Shown: positions 36,040 through 45,492 of the stretch, one piece after another | How the letters are laid out: every line of letters begins with the position of its first letter | How positions within the stretch are numbered: the stretch's first letter is position 1 | From: Paenibacillus lutrae | Lineage (GTDB): Bacteria > Bacillota > Bacilli > Paenibacillales > NBRC-103111 | DNA: 64,000 nucleotides | Reading direction: 5' to 3' | Assembly: GCF_009757775.1 (NCBI RefSeq) | Contig: NZ_RHLK01000015.1 | Coordinates: 47,699-111,698 of the forward strand | Program-made: the position numbers and the translations under genes | Notes under the pieces: model-generated | Told to the model about the DNA's origin: nothing | What the model saw: only the letters and a program-made list of their open reading frames with translations | Databases searched by the model: none

Positions 36040-36339
36040 ACTACACCTCTACCTGATTAATTCGAAAGCTGTTTATTAGGTTTATAATCCCACGAATCCG
36101 GGATTCAGTCTATCTTTAGCAGGGGCAACAAACTGATGTACACGCGTACATTTTCTCATAGCGCTTTACTTCTTGTCAAACCGCCCTGGGGCCCGGATAC
36201 CGGGCTCTTCCCGGCTGCTTGCACAAGCACAGGCAACGGATTATGCTTAAATGAGAAAGGCCCCTCCGAGAAAGCATACGATTTGTATCCTGGCGATTAC
36301 CAAAAAACCTACTGCCTCTAAGGAGTTGAACAGTGGAGC
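36040..36339. other. Intergenic region with TGTAC palindrome
   Basis: No gene is seen. TGTAC-ACGC-GTACA (36137-36150) is a possible operator between the divergent LacI-type and response-regulator genes. Confidence 0.35.
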
Positions 36340-37077
36340 ATGATGAATTTGCTCGTCGTTGAAGATGACCGCTCCGTTTGCGAGATGCTGCGCCCTTTTC
36401 TGGAAAGAGAAGCACAGGTTACTTTCGTACATACCGGAAACGAAGCAGAGACTATGATTGATGCGGAGCAATGGGATTTAATTATTCTGGACTGGATGCT
36501 GCCAAACCGGAGCGGGATTGAGCTCTGCCGGATGATTAGAAGCACCCGCGAAACCCCCATTATTCTACTGACAGCCCGCGGTGAAGAAAATGACCGGCTG
36601 CTCGGACTGGAATCCGGGGCGGATGATTACATAACCAAGCCGTTCAGCCCCCTTGAACTGTTGGCCCGGATTAAGGCCATTATGCGCCGCTACCGGCTTG
36701 GGACCGGTAAAGCCGCAGACAGCCAGTCCGCTGCATCACCGGAATCCGGCCCGCTCGATGGTTCTGATATTAATGCCGAGGAAAGATTTCACTACAAGGA
36801 TATCCGGGTCGACACCCGGACGCGCGAGGTCAGCGTCGGCAGCAGCACCTTCACGAATCTCACCCCGCGTGAGTTCGATCTGATCTCTCTTCTCGTGCGT
36901 AATCCCAAACGGGTGTTTACGAGGGAACAACTCCTGGAATCCGTCTGGGGCTACGATTTTTATGGAGACGAGCGTACGGTCGATGTTCACATCAAAAGAC
37001 TCCGCACCAAAATCGGCACACCTGAGCGGATTTTAATCGCAACGGTATGGGGTGTCGGCTACAAGCTGGAGGAATAA
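36340..37077 (+). CDS. OmpR/PhoB family response regulator
   Basis: 245 residues; ATG 36340 after GTGGAGC. Receiver domain with acidic pocket EDD (8-10), phospho-acceptor Asp in LIILDWMLP (about residue 52), Thr in LLTARG and Lys in YITKPF. A linker of about 30 residues rich in Ser, Ala and Pro leads to the winged-helix domain (FTNLTPREFDLISLL ... GDERTVDVHIKRLRTKIG). Partner kinase follows 3 bases after the stop. Targets are unknown. Confidence 0.95.
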   Translation: MMNLLVVEDDRSVCEMLRPFLEREAQVTFVHTGNEAETMIDAEQWDLIILDWMLPNRSGIELCRMIRSTRETPIILLTARGEENDRLLGLESGADDYITKPFSPLELLARIKAIMRRYRLGTGKAADSQSAASPESGPLDGSDINAEERFHYKDIRVDTRTREVSVGSSTFTNLTPREFDLISLLVRNPKRVFTREQLLESVWGYDFYGDERTVDVHIKRLRTKIGTPERILIATVWGVGYKLEE

Positions 37078-37080
37078 TCT

Positions 37081-38559
37081 ATGAAGCTTATCCCCACCCG
37101 TCAGCGGTTTACTTTTTTTCAGCGGCAGTTTCTCAGCCTTCTCTTCCTGTCGCTTTTTGTGCTTGTGCTGGTCAGCTTCATCTTTGTGTACCTGTTTAAG
37201 CTGCACATTTATGACGAGAAGACGGAAGAGCTGGAAAGTGCCGGTGATACAATATCGCGGCTTTTGCTGCGCGAAGAGGTTCCCGATCTGACCCTCAGTG
37301 CCTACCGGACTATGCTCCGGGAGCGTAACATCTCTTTTGTGGCCATGAACGCCAAAGGGCAGCTTTACTTCAAAGACCAGCGTAATGCGCCCCCGACTTT
37401 CCGCTCCAAAACTTTCATGGAGAGCCTGCTCGCTCAGATTCCGAAACTGGAGAGCGGAAAGGCTCTAATTGTGGAAGAAAGCGGTCCCGACCCGTATCTT
37501 GTCTATCCGCACGAATTTAAGATCAAGAATCAGGACGGCAATAATTATTTATTCGTCATGTCGCCTGTCAAGGGAATTACACAAACGATCTCACGTGTAT
37601 ACGAGACCGTTATGCTGGCAGGCCTGCTCGTACTCGTACTTGCCATGGCCATAGCCCTGATCGTCTCACGCAATATGAGCCGGGGGGTGCAGTCGATCCG
37701 CAGAGCGACCCGGCTTATTGCCGACGGCCACTACGATGCCCGGTCCGATTTGAAGCGGACCGATGAGCTCGGCGATCTTGCGCGTGATTTCAACCGGATG
37801 GCCGAGCAGCTAGAAGCCGCTTCCCGCAAGCTGGAGAGCAATGAGGTCAAACGGCAGCGGTTTATTACGGATGTCACGCACGAGCTTAGAACCCCCTTGA
37901 CCTCCATCCGCGGTATAGTGGAAGGGCTGCGAAGCGATTACATTACCGGGCAGGAGCAGCAGGCCAAATACTATGGAATTATTGAGGACGAGACGCTTCG
38001 CCTGATCCGGCTTATTAATGAGCTTCTGGACATGGAGAAGATTCAGCATGGCCTCATCACGCTGCGCAAAGAGGAATACCCGCTTCACGATTTGCTTGAA
38101 GTGCTTGCGGAATCCTTCGGCTTCCTGATTGACGACAAACCGATCCGGCTTGAAATCGACTGCCAGCCGGATACGGTGATCTATGGGGACTATGACCGGT
38201 TGACGCAAATCCTGATTAATCTCATTAAGAACAGCATCCAGTTCACCTCTTACGGCACCATCCGTTTAACGGGGACCATGACGGCTTCTGCGACGGAACT
38301 GAGCATAACGGATACCGGCAGGGGTATGTCGACTGAAGAAATGGAGCAGATCTGGGACCGGTTCTACAAAGCCGATCCTTCCCGTTCCAAAGATCGCAGT
38401 GAAACCGGTTTAGGCTTGTCCATCGTAAAAAGACTCGTAGAGGCTCACGAAGCACAAATTCATGTAACCAGCTCTCCGGGCAGCGGCACGACTTTCCTGC
38501 TGCGGTTTCCGCTCCAAGAGGCGTCTGCGTCTCAAGAAGTGAACCGCCGCCCGGAATAG
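37081..38559 (+). CDS. Sensor histidine kinase (PhoR/ResE type)
   Basis: 492 residues. Membrane helix 1 (about 15-38), an extracytoplasmic sensor of about 130 residues, membrane helix 2 (about 178-198), HAMP (NMSRGVQSIRRATRLIADGHY), HisKA with phospho-His in DVTHELRTPL (about residue 265), and HATPase with LINLIKNSIQFT, DTGRGM and GLGLSIV. Forms a pair with the preceding regulator. The sensor domain does not reveal the signal. Terminator follows. Confidence 0.95.
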   Translation: MKLIPTRQRFTFFQRQFLSLLFLSLFVLVLVSFIFVYLFKLHIYDEKTEELESAGDTISRLLLREEVPDLTLSAYRTMLRERNISFVAMNAKGQLYFKDQRNAPPTFRSKTFMESLLAQIPKLESGKALIVEESGPDPYLVYPHEFKIKNQDGNNYLFVMSPVKGITQTISRVYETVMLAGLLVLVLAMAIALIVSRNMSRGVQSIRRATRLIADGHYDARSDLKRTDELGDLARDFNRMAEQLEAASRKLESNEVKRQRFITDVTHELRTPLTSIRGIVEGLRSDYITGQEQQAKYYGIIEDETLRLIRLINELLDMEKIQHGLITLRKEEYPLHDLLEVLAESFGFLIDDKPIRLEIDCQPDTVIYGDYDRLTQILINLIKNSIQFTSYGTIRLTGTMTASATELSITDTGRGMSTEEMEQIWDRFYKADPSRSKDRSETGLGLSIVKRLVEAHEAQIHVTSSPGSGTTFLLRFPLQEASASQEVNRRPE

Positions 38560-38609
38560 ACGGCGTGACTAATCGGCTGTGCAGGTAACCCCAGCTTGTA
38601 ATACCCCAT

Positions 38610-38645
38610 AAAAGGCAGGACCGCCTATCCGGCAGCCTGCCTTTT
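38610..38645 (+). terminator. Terminator of the two-component operon
   Basis: AAAAGGCAGG / CCTGCCTTTT inverted repeat with a central stem, about 50 bases after the kinase stop. Confidence 0.75.
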
Positions 38646-38699
38646 AATCGTGTTCGATGGGATGAAGCGGAAGCTCTCATAAGCCTCCCAGCTCTCATG

Positions 38700-39446
38700 C
38701 TACAATCGGTTATTCCTCCGGTACCGGAGAACCTTGGCAAAAATCCGCTTATCCTTCAGTGCCCGGAAAATATAAGGATCGGGCCGTGTATTCACTTCAA
38801 GAACCCAAGGATGAAGCTGATGGTCCACCGCCACATCAACGCCAACTTCAACAATTCCGGGGTACCGTGCTTTCATCGCTTTGGCTATATCCAGCCCAAG
38901 CTTACTGAGTCTGGCTTCGAACCGCAGCCGCTCTTCTTTTTTCAAATAAGGGGACAGCAGAGCTTCCACGGAACGCAACTTGCCCCCATTGTGATAGTTG
39001 GTCACAATCTTAGTCGGGTGGGCTACCCGTCCGATAACACCGGTTGTTTCCCAATTCCCCGATAAATTGCTCTGAACCATCACTCGTAAATCGAACGGGT
39101 TGTTGTGATGCTTCAGCATCCGTATCCCTTTCTGAACCAGATACTTGCGTCCTCTTGTCTCTGCTTTGAGCGAAGTGTACAGATCATCGAAACGGGCAAA
39201 TTTGCGCACCTGGGTGCGGTGGTGGTACCGGTATGCCTGCACCTTCCCTGCCTCGTAGTCCACCCTCATAACCCCGTTGCCGAACGTACCGTTATCCGGT
39301 TTGACATACACCATCTTATACTTGCTCAGCATCGCCAGAAGAGAGTCCTTGGTCATCACACGAGTTGCAGGAATATACGGGCGCACGACGGAGCTGCGGA
39401 GGACCGCCACTGTTTTGGCCCATTTGCTCAGCACGAATCTTCTCAT
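38700..39446 (-). CDS. YheC/YheD-like ATP-grasp protein (endospore coat-associated family)
   Basis: 248 residues; ATG 39446 after AGGAGGCAGC. ATP-grasp features: VYVKPDNGTFGNGVMRVD (about residue 47, ATP-binding), YLVQKGIRML, FDLRVMVQSN, and the metal site in HPWVLEVNTRPDP (about residue 220). This matches the YheC/YheD family found in spore coats of Bacillales; their ligation substrate is not known. Shorter than YheC/D (about 360-450), lacking their N-terminal extra domain. Confidence 0.85.
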   Translation of the reverse strand: MRRFVLSKWAKTVAVLRSSVVRPYIPATRVMTKDSLLAMLSKYKMVYVKPDNGTFGNGVMRVDYEAGKVQAYRYHHRTQVRKFARFDDLYTSLKAETRGRKYLVQKGIRMLKHHNNPFDLRVMVQSNLSGNWETTGVIGRVAHPTKIVTNYHNGGKLRSVEALLSPYLKKEERLRFEARLSKLGLDIAKAMKARYPGIVEVGVDVAVDHQLHPWVLEVNTRPDPYIFRALKDKRIFAKVLRYRRNNRL

Positions 39447-39758
39447 TAATCTGCTGCCTCCTCCATGGGGTCTGAACATGGCGGGACACTTCCCGCCGAT
39501 CGCACGGCGATTGACCGGCCTGCGTGTACCGGCTCAACCTGATTTCCTAGCAGTCACGCCTATCTCTTGAGTTCACGGCCGTACTGCTGTATTGGTTTCG
39601 TACGGGTTATTGTATGAGAACCGCATTTGACCTGCAACGGACAAATTCCTACCCGGTGTCTATTTTAGAACTTGCTGCTGTATGAAAATCACTCCATTTC
39701 CGCGTATGATTCGCGAATTGGAAGCCGCTTGGAAGATTAGTCAAGCTGCGCGGACACC
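39447..39758. other. Intergenic region, no gene seen
   Basis: Contains only a small perfect hairpin (GGCGGGA-CACT-TCCCGCC, 39480-39497) upstream of the ATP-grasp gene. Confidence 0.4.
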
Positions 39759-39794
39759 AAAAAAGCCATCCCGCGGTTAAAACCGGGATGGCTT
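39759..39794 (-). terminator. Terminator of prfC
   Basis: AAGCCATCCCG / CGGGATGGCTT stem followed on the minus strand by TTTT; close after the prfC stop. Confidence 0.85.
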
Positions 39795-39812
39795 GCGGTT
39801 TGTCTATGTGAC

Positions 39813-41402
39813 TTACGGAGCATTCGTCAGGAACTGCGCCGTCGGGTTCTTCTCCATAGCGGAACGAAGTGCGTACTCACTCTCGAATAGAGCGACGTAA
39901 TTGCCCTTCTTATCCGTCACGAGCTGCGAGTTAATGCGGAAGCGGGAAGGATCGATCTTCTCATCGATGATCCAACGCGCGAATTGATAATTCATCCGCT
40001 GCAGCTGAATATCCACGCCGTATTCCGCCTTCATCCGGTGTTCGAATACCTCGAATTGGAGCTGGCCGACAACACCGAGAATGGTATCATCGAACACACC
40101 CGTCGTGTGGAACACTTGAATGGTTCCCTCTTCGGTGAGCTGATCGATCCCCTTCTGGTACTGTTTATGCTTCAGGGCATTCTTGACGGTGACTTTGCTG
40201 AACAGTTCAGGCGAGAAGGTCGGCAGTTCATCGAATACGATCTCTTCCTTCTGGCTAAGCGAATCCCCGATCCGGAAGATTCCCGGATCGAACAGACCGA
40301 TAATATCTCCGGGATAAGCCTCTTCCACGATATCGCGGTCTTGTGCCAGGAACTGCTGAGGCTGGGACAGTTTGATTTCTTTGCCGGCCCGTACGTGCTT
40401 GACCGTCATGCCGCGCTGGAACTTACCGGATACAATGCGTAAGAATGCAATCCGGTCTCTGTGCGCCGGGTTCATGTTCGCTTGAATTTTGAACACATAG
40501 CCCGAGAAATTCTCGTGTGTAGGTTCAATGGCATCGCCATTCGTGCTTTTACGGGGCTCGGGTTTCGGTGCAAGCTCTAAGAAATTCTCCAGGAAAGTCT
40601 GAACGCCGAAGTTGTTGACGGCACTGCCGAAGAATACAGGCGTAAGCTCCCCTTTCATGACCTTCTCGAAGTCAAAAGGATCGCCCGCCACGTCCAGAAG
40701 CTCCAGCTCCTGACCCAGCTGCTCAAAAAGATGCTCGCCGGCAATTTCTTTGATCACCGGATCTTCGTAGCCTTCTACTTTACGTACGGCAACCTGTTTA
40801 TGATCGTCCCCCTGGAACAGCTCGATCTGGGTGCGCTGGCGGTCGTACACGCCGCAGAAGCGCTTGCCCATTCCGATCGGCCAGTTCATCGGGTATGAGC
40901 GGATACCCAATACCTGCTCCAGCTCTTCAAGCAGCTCGAAAGGATCGCGGCCTTCACGGTCCAGCTTGTTAATGAAGGTGAAAATCGGAATCCCTCTCAG
41001 CCGGCATACCTGGAAGAGCTTGATCGTCTGCGCCTCGACACCTTTGGCTACGTCAATCAGCATGACTGCGCTGTCTGCCGCTGTCAGCGTCCGGTAAGTA
41101 TCTTCACTAAAATCCTGGTGACCCGGCGTATCCAGAATATTAACCTTGTGGCCCAGGTAATCGAACTGCATCACAGAAGACGTAACCGAGATCCCTCTCT
41201 GCTTCTCGATTTCCATCCAGTCTGAGGTTGCATATTTGCCCACCTTGCGTCCTTTAACCGTTCCGGCAAGACGGATCGCTCCCCCGAATAAGAGAAGCTT
41301 CTCTGTCAGTGTTGTTTTACCCGCATCCGGGTGAGAAATAATCGCAAACGTGCGCCGCTTGGCGGCTTCCGTCTGAAGTTCTTTGTGTAGTGGTGTGCTC
41401 AT
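39813..41402 (-). CDS. prfC: Peptide chain release factor 3
   Basis: 529 residues, usual length. G1 SHPDAGKTTLTEKLL (about residue 19), G2 RGISVTSSVMQF, G3 DTPGHQDFSEDTYR, G4 FINKLDREGRDP. The RF3-specific C-terminal domain includes QLQFEVFEHRMKAEYGVD. A GTPase that recycles RF1/RF2 from the ribosome after termination. ATG follows AAGGAAT. Many Bacilli lack RF3 or have it sporadically, so its presence is a useful lineage mark. Confidence 0.96.
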   Translation of the reverse strand: MSTPLHKELQTEAAKRRTFAIISHPDAGKTTLTEKLLLFGGAIRLAGTVKGRKVGKYATSDWMEIEKQRGISVTSSVMQFDYLGHKVNILDTPGHQDFSEDTYRTLTAADSAVMLIDVAKGVEAQTIKLFQVCRLRGIPIFTFINKLDREGRDPFELLEELEQVLGIRSYPMNWPIGMGKRFCGVYDRQRTQIELFQGDDHKQVAVRKVEGYEDPVIKEIAGEHLFEQLGQELELLDVAGDPFDFEKVMKGELTPVFFGSAVNNFGVQTFLENFLELAPKPEPRKSTNGDAIEPTHENFSGYVFKIQANMNPAHRDRIAFLRIVSGKFQRGMTVKHVRAGKEIKLSQPQQFLAQDRDIVEEAYPGDIIGLFDPGIFRIGDSLSQKEEIVFDELPTFSPELFSKVTVKNALKHKQYQKGIDQLTEEGTIQVFHTTGVFDDTILGVVGQLQFEVFEHRMKAEYGVDIQLQRMNYQFARWIIDEKIDPSRFRINSQLVTDKKGNYVALFESEYALRSAMEKNPTAQFLTNAP

Positions 41403-41472
41403 TGTTTATTCCTTCCTGCTTTCCCTATAGTTCATCCTATGTGGCTCAACGCATCCGGTGCCGACATGCTTC

Positions 41473-42522
41473 TTACACTTTACCTGTATCGAGAGGAATA
41501 GTCCAGTCCGCTTCGGCCAGCCATTGTTTGGTGCCGTAGTCACGTCCCCGCACGACGACCTTGCCCGCAAAAACTTGGACATACAAACCCTGCGTCTTGA
41601 TTTTATTCACCTGAGGGATACTTTTGTTTAAAGTACGGCCGACCGATGAGTTGTGGAAGTAGTGGAAAGGCTCTTGCAGGTAATGGGCCGCTCCATTCTG
41701 GAAATCCTGGTGCCGGTGTCCGCAGAATACGAACAAATTCTTATACGGCTTTACCATCTCGCGAATTTCCTCTCCCCTTACAATCTGATGATTGCCTCCC
41801 GTACGCCCTTTCATCGGCAGCGGCTGATGGATCATAATAAAAATCGGGGCCGTCTTCTCCAGACCGGCCAGCTGCGTTTTCAGCCACTCCATTTGGGCAT
41901 CCGTATACCAGGCCCCTTCGCCAGCTTCCGGCTTTTCCTGCATATACCCCTCCTGGGACAGGAGCAGAACGGTTGCGCCTCCGATATCCATGCGGTTGTA
42001 AGGCTGTTTATAGCCGAAAAATTTCATGAACCTGCTCCGGGCCATCGAATCCGTCTTCCCGTTAGGCATCCCTTCCCGGTTAAACGAACCTTCAGCATCC
42101 AGCCACAGGTCATAATATTCGTGATTTCCCATATTGGCATGCACAGGAGGAAGCTTGTACCCCTGCATGAGCTTCCGCAATTCTTTGTAATCTCTGTCGC
42201 GCCCGTAATCTGTTACATCCCCTGTGAAAAAAATAGCATCCACAGGATGACCGAATGTGGTCACATCCGTCAAAGCCGATTTAGCGTGCTGAATCGTCAG
42301 CGTATCATCCGGAGTGACATGCATGTCACTCAGAATGGCAAATGAAGCCAGCGCCTTCCCGTCCTCGGAACTGGATGGCGATTCCGCTTTGGCTACTGCT
42401 GGTTCTACTACTTCTGGAACACCTGAACTGCGCCTCCATGCGCTGATTGCTGTTCCCGTACCCGCTCCGACAGCTAAAGCAATAAAGGCCGTCATCCATT
42501 TGAGAAACGAGCGTCTGTTCAT
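41473..42522 (-). CDS. Tat-exported metallophosphoesterase
   Basis: 349 residues; ATG after GGAAGGAGCTGG. Twin-arginine signal MNRRSFLKWMTAFIALAVGAG, so it is exported folded. Calcineurin-like metal motifs are clear: D and H in FAILSDMHVTPDD (about residue 62), FTGDVTDYG (GDxxD), MGNHEYY (GNHE), FIMIHQPLP and FCGHRH. Binuclear metal hydrolase acting outside the membrane on a phosphoester, possibly a nucleotide or teichoic acid; substrate not known. Confidence 0.9.
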   Translation of the reverse strand: MNRRSFLKWMTAFIALAVGAGTGTAISAWRRSSGVPEVVEPAVAKAESPSSSEDGKALASFAILSDMHVTPDDTLTIQHAKSALTDVTTFGHPVDAIFFTGDVTDYGRDRDYKELRKLMQGYKLPPVHANMGNHEYYDLWLDAEGSFNREGMPNGKTDSMARSRFMKFFGYKQPYNRMDIGGATVLLLSQEGYMQEKPEAGEGAWYTDAQMEWLKTQLAGLEKTAPIFIMIHQPLPMKGRTGGNHQIVRGEEIREMVKPYKNLFVFCGHRHQDFQNGAAHYLQEPFHYFHNSSVGRTLNKSIPQVNKIKTQGLYVQVFAGKVVVRGRDYGTKQWLAEADWTIPLDTGKV

Positions 42523-42644
42523 CTCTGCCAGCTCCTTCCGGTTAAGCTTTCCTTATTATATCGTTTTTTCTGCAGATCTGCATCCAGTTGTTGGCTACAG
42601 AATCATGAACGAGAGCCTGCTTCGGCCTGAGACAAAAGACAGAT

Positions 42645-42681
42645 AAAAAAGCTTCTCTCCGCATGACGGAGAGAAGCTTCC
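42645..42681 (-). terminator. Terminator of the Bce-type ABC operon
   Basis: GAAGCTTCTCTCCG on one arm pairs with CGGAGAGAAGCTT, ending in TTTTTT on the minus strand. Confidence 0.85.
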
Positions 42682-42687
42682 AAGATC

Positions 42688-44625
42688 TTATTGCGCGGCA
42701 CCTTGCAGGATCCGCTTGATGTAAGACCGGCGTGCAGCCAGATAATATACGGTCTGCATCACGACGAAAATCAGGAGCACAACGGCTGCATAAGACCAGA
42801 TATTGGATACCAGGATATTTCCCAGCGCCTTCATCGCAAATACCGTATGGAGTATTCCTACCAACATTGGAAGGAAGAATATGATGCCGACCTGCTTGGA
42901 TATCGTTCGCTTCATTTCCTCATCCGACATTCCGATCCGGTTAAGCGCGCGGAACTGTTCCTGATCCTCTTCAATTTCGGTAAACAGCTTGAAATAGATC
43001 ATGCTGCCGGAAGCGATAAAGAACAGGAAGGAGATGAAAATGCCGATGAACAGAGTAAGGGACATTAATTGTTTTGTTTCCTGATATTGTTCGACCCTGG
43101 CGGTGAAGTTGAATTCCTTCGATTCCGGCACCAAAGCTTTCAGTTTTTTGACCGCTTCCAAAGACGATTCCCAGTTTACTAACTCATAGCCGTAAATAAC
43201 ACTTTTCTCCTCGTCCGGTGTCTCACTCATGAGCTTCTTATGGGCGTCTTTATCCATGACAAGTAAATTTGAAATTTCATACTGGGTGGGATAAGGCGAT
43301 CCGTTCAACTGCTGCCTCACGACAATTGATTCAATCTTCCCATTAAGTCTCGCTTGAATTTGCTCGTCATCCTTAAAGATTTTGTCGTTAATTTCCTTAT
43401 AGGGATATACGTAGGCAGCGTTCCCGGGATCGACGGACAATTCCTGCTTATTCATCCGCTTCGCTTGCACATTGTAATCCTCTTCGGACACCAGGAACAA
43501 GGTAACCTCCGTGACCTTGCCGAACCTGAGCACATCCGCCGTTACGGGGATACCGGCCAGCTGAATCTCATACTCGATTTCTTGATTCTCCTCTTTCAGC
43601 GTACGCTTCAAGATTTCCGGATCAATCACGCGGTGGCTATTCAATCCTACTTCAGTGAACGTAATCGATTGAGGGTAGTTCTCCAAGATCTGGTTACGGG
43701 TGTCCTTGAGAAACACATACACCGTTCCTGAAGCAGACAAAACGACCGCAGAGAGAATCGAGACCATGAACAGCAGTCTTGCGTTATCCTTCAGTTTGAA
43801 GACGAGTTGGGCGACGGTAAGCAGATTCGTCTGTTTGTAATAGAAGCTTTTGTTTTTCTGAAGCCGCCCCAAGATGAACACACTTCCTTGTGTATACAAG
43901 AAATACGTCCCTAATACGGTCAAGAATACAACTGGCAGGAAGTATACGATAAAGCTTCTTATCGTAACGTGGTAAGCCATATAATAGGCTGCCCCCAAAC
44001 AGCAGAAAGCCAGAAGAGCAAGCCAGATGGAGTAGACCGGCGGTTTCTTGGGCTGTTTCGATGCTTTCAGCAGATCAATAATTTGGGACCTTCCTACCTT
44101 TACCAGCGTCAGCAGCGTAATGCTCAGAAAGAGCAGGAAAAAACCGGCTGCCGTAAACAGCAGAGCAGGAAGCGGAATGACGAATGCGATAGGCGAATCC
44201 ACTTTAAGCAGCTGAGTCAGTCCCATGAAGAACAGTTTGCTGAATAGAGCTCCAATCCCGATACCTGCCGAAATAGCCAGAATAGAGATAATCACATTCT
44301 CATACAGCACCATCCAGCGGATCTGGCCTTTGGTCATGCCGAACAGCGTCAGCAGGCCGAATTCCTTTTTGCGTGATTTAAAAAAAGCGGACATCGAATA
44401 CAAAATAAAGAAAAACGAGAAGATCATAATCACATAATCGCAGACGATCATAATCTCCCGGATCTGGGATGCACCCGGCATTTTCCCGTTTATCACATCC
44501 GGATGAAAGATAAAGGACGAGTACATATAGAAGATCATGACGGAGAATACACTGCTCCAGAAGAAGGCCCCGTACTGATGCCAGTTTCCCCGGATATTCT
44601 TAAGGGCGAGTTGTCGAAAATTCAT
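42688..44625 (-). CDS. BceB-type ABC transporter permease (peptide antibiotic resistance)
   Basis: 645 residues; ATG 44625 after GGAGGG. Ten membrane helices in the BceB layout: helix 1 at about 20-38, FtsX-like blocks, and an extracytoplasmic domain of about 200 residues (about 310-510) between helices 7 and 8, which in homologues senses the drug. Paired ATPase upstream overlaps by 26 bases, and a Bce-type kinase and regulator follow further upstream. Such systems remove lipid II-binding peptides such as bacitracin; the specific drug is not known. Confidence 0.93.
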   Translation of the reverse strand: MNFRQLALKNIRGNWHQYGAFFWSSVFSVMIFYMYSSFIFHPDVINGKMPGASQIREIMIVCDYVIMIFSFFFILYSMSAFFKSRKKEFGLLTLFGMTKGQIRWMVLYENVIISILAISAGIGIGALFSKLFFMGLTQLLKVDSPIAFVIPLPALLFTAAGFFLLFLSITLLTLVKVGRSQIIDLLKASKQPKKPPVYSIWLALLAFCCLGAAYYMAYHVTIRSFIVYFLPVVFLTVLGTYFLYTQGSVFILGRLQKNKSFYYKQTNLLTVAQLVFKLKDNARLLFMVSILSAVVLSASGTVYVFLKDTRNQILENYPQSITFTEVGLNSHRVIDPEILKRTLKEENQEIEYEIQLAGIPVTADVLRFGKVTEVTLFLVSEEDYNVQAKRMNKQELSVDPGNAAYVYPYKEINDKIFKDDEQIQARLNGKIESIVVRQQLNGSPYPTQYEISNLLVMDKDAHKKLMSETPDEEKSVIYGYELVNWESSLEAVKKLKALVPESKEFNFTARVEQYQETKQLMSLTLFIGIFISFLFFIASGSMIYFKLFTEIEEDQEQFRALNRIGMSDEEMKRTISKQVGIIFFLPMLVGILHTVFAMKALGNILVSNIWSYAAVVLLIFVVMQTVYYLAARRSYIKRILQGAAQ

Positions 44626-45376
44626 CGAAATTCCCTCCAAGAACACTCAAAGAATCGAGGATTTGCTGAAAAAAAGCTTGCCGGTTAGCACCTCTGCGGA
44701 GCTCCGAGAAGAACTTCCCGTCTTTAATGAATACGATGCGTTTGCAGTAGCTCGCCGCAAAAGGATCGTGAGTAACCATCATAATCGTTGCATTCAGCTG
44801 TTCATTCAGCTCTTTGAGCGATTCCATCACATCTTTGGCTGCTTTGGAATCCAGATTGCCCGTCAGCTCATCGGCCAGCAGGATCGACGGCTTATGAATA
44901 ATCGCGCGGGCAATAGCGGCCCGCTGCTTCTGCCCGCCGGATATTTCGTACGTCCGCTTATCGAGAATGCGGGTAATACCCAGCAGCTCCGCACAAGGCA
45001 GCAGCCTTTTCTCAATCTCAGCTGCCGGAATTTTATCCAATGCCAGAGGCAGGATGATGTTCTCGCGTACGGATAACGTGTCCATCAGATTGAAGTCCTG
45101 GAAGATAAATCCCAGTTCTCTGCGGCGGAACAAGGCCAGCTGCTTGCTGGACAACGCTGCGGGATTCGTCCCGTTAATCTCGACATGTCCGCTTGTCGGC
45201 TTATCAATCGTTGCCAGAATATTAAGCAGGGTTGTTTTTCCGCTGCCAGAGGGCCCCATAATACCCACGAACTCGCCTTCTTTTATTTCCAGACGCACAT
45301 CCTCAAGCGCCTTATACGTTAAGTTGCTCTTCGTTCCGTAAATTTTTGTAACCTGTTCGGCTTTCAAAACCGCCAT
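44600..45376 (-). CDS. BceA-type ABC transporter ATP-binding protein
   Basis: 258 residues; ATG 45376 preceded by GGAGGAAACCCAT. Walker A GPSGSGKTTLLN (about residue 43), signature ISGGQKQRAAIARAI, Walker B SILLADELTGNLDSKAA and H-loop MMVTHDPFAAS. The last 26 bases overlap the permease gene, so the subunits are made together. A BceR-like box and weak-35 promoter lie upstream, consistent with induction by the regulator gene next door. Confidence 0.95.
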   Translation of the reverse strand: MAVLKAEQVTKIYGTKSNLTYKALEDVRLEIKEGEFVGIMGPSGSGKTTLLNILATIDKPTSGHVEINGTNPAALSSKQLALFRRRELGFIFQDFNLMDTLSVRENIILPLALDKIPAAEIEKRLLPCAELLGITRILDKRTYEISGGQKQRAAIARAIIHKPSILLADELTGNLDSKAAKDVMESLKELNEQLNATIMMVTHDPFAASYCKRIVFIKDGKFFSELRRGANRQAFFQQILDSLSVLGGNFDEFSTTRP

Positions 45377-45412
45377 ATGGGTTTCCTCCATTCATGTTGT
45401 GGCTATGTATTC

Positions 45413-45441
45413 AGTATAGGCCACAGCAGCGAAGTTACCCA
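45413..45441 (-). promoter_or_regulatory. Promoter of the Bce-type transporter operon
   Basis: Minus strand TATACT (-10) with a poor -35 (TGGGTA) at 17 bases, as expected for an activator-dependent promoter; the BceR-like box lies just upstream. Confidence 0.5.
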
Positions 45442-45472
45442 TTGAATTGCCTTTCAGTTAAGGCCGTGAACC

Positions 45473-45486
45473 TTACATTTGTGTCA
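45473..45486. promoter_or_regulatory. BceR-like regulator binding site
   Basis: TTACA-TTTG-TGTCA. Read on the minus strand this is TGACA-N4-TGTAA, matching the TNACA-N4-TGTAA motif described for BceR-type regulators. It lies about 30 bases upstream of the -35 position of the transporter promoter. Confidence 0.65.
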
Positions 45487-45492
45487 CCTTTC

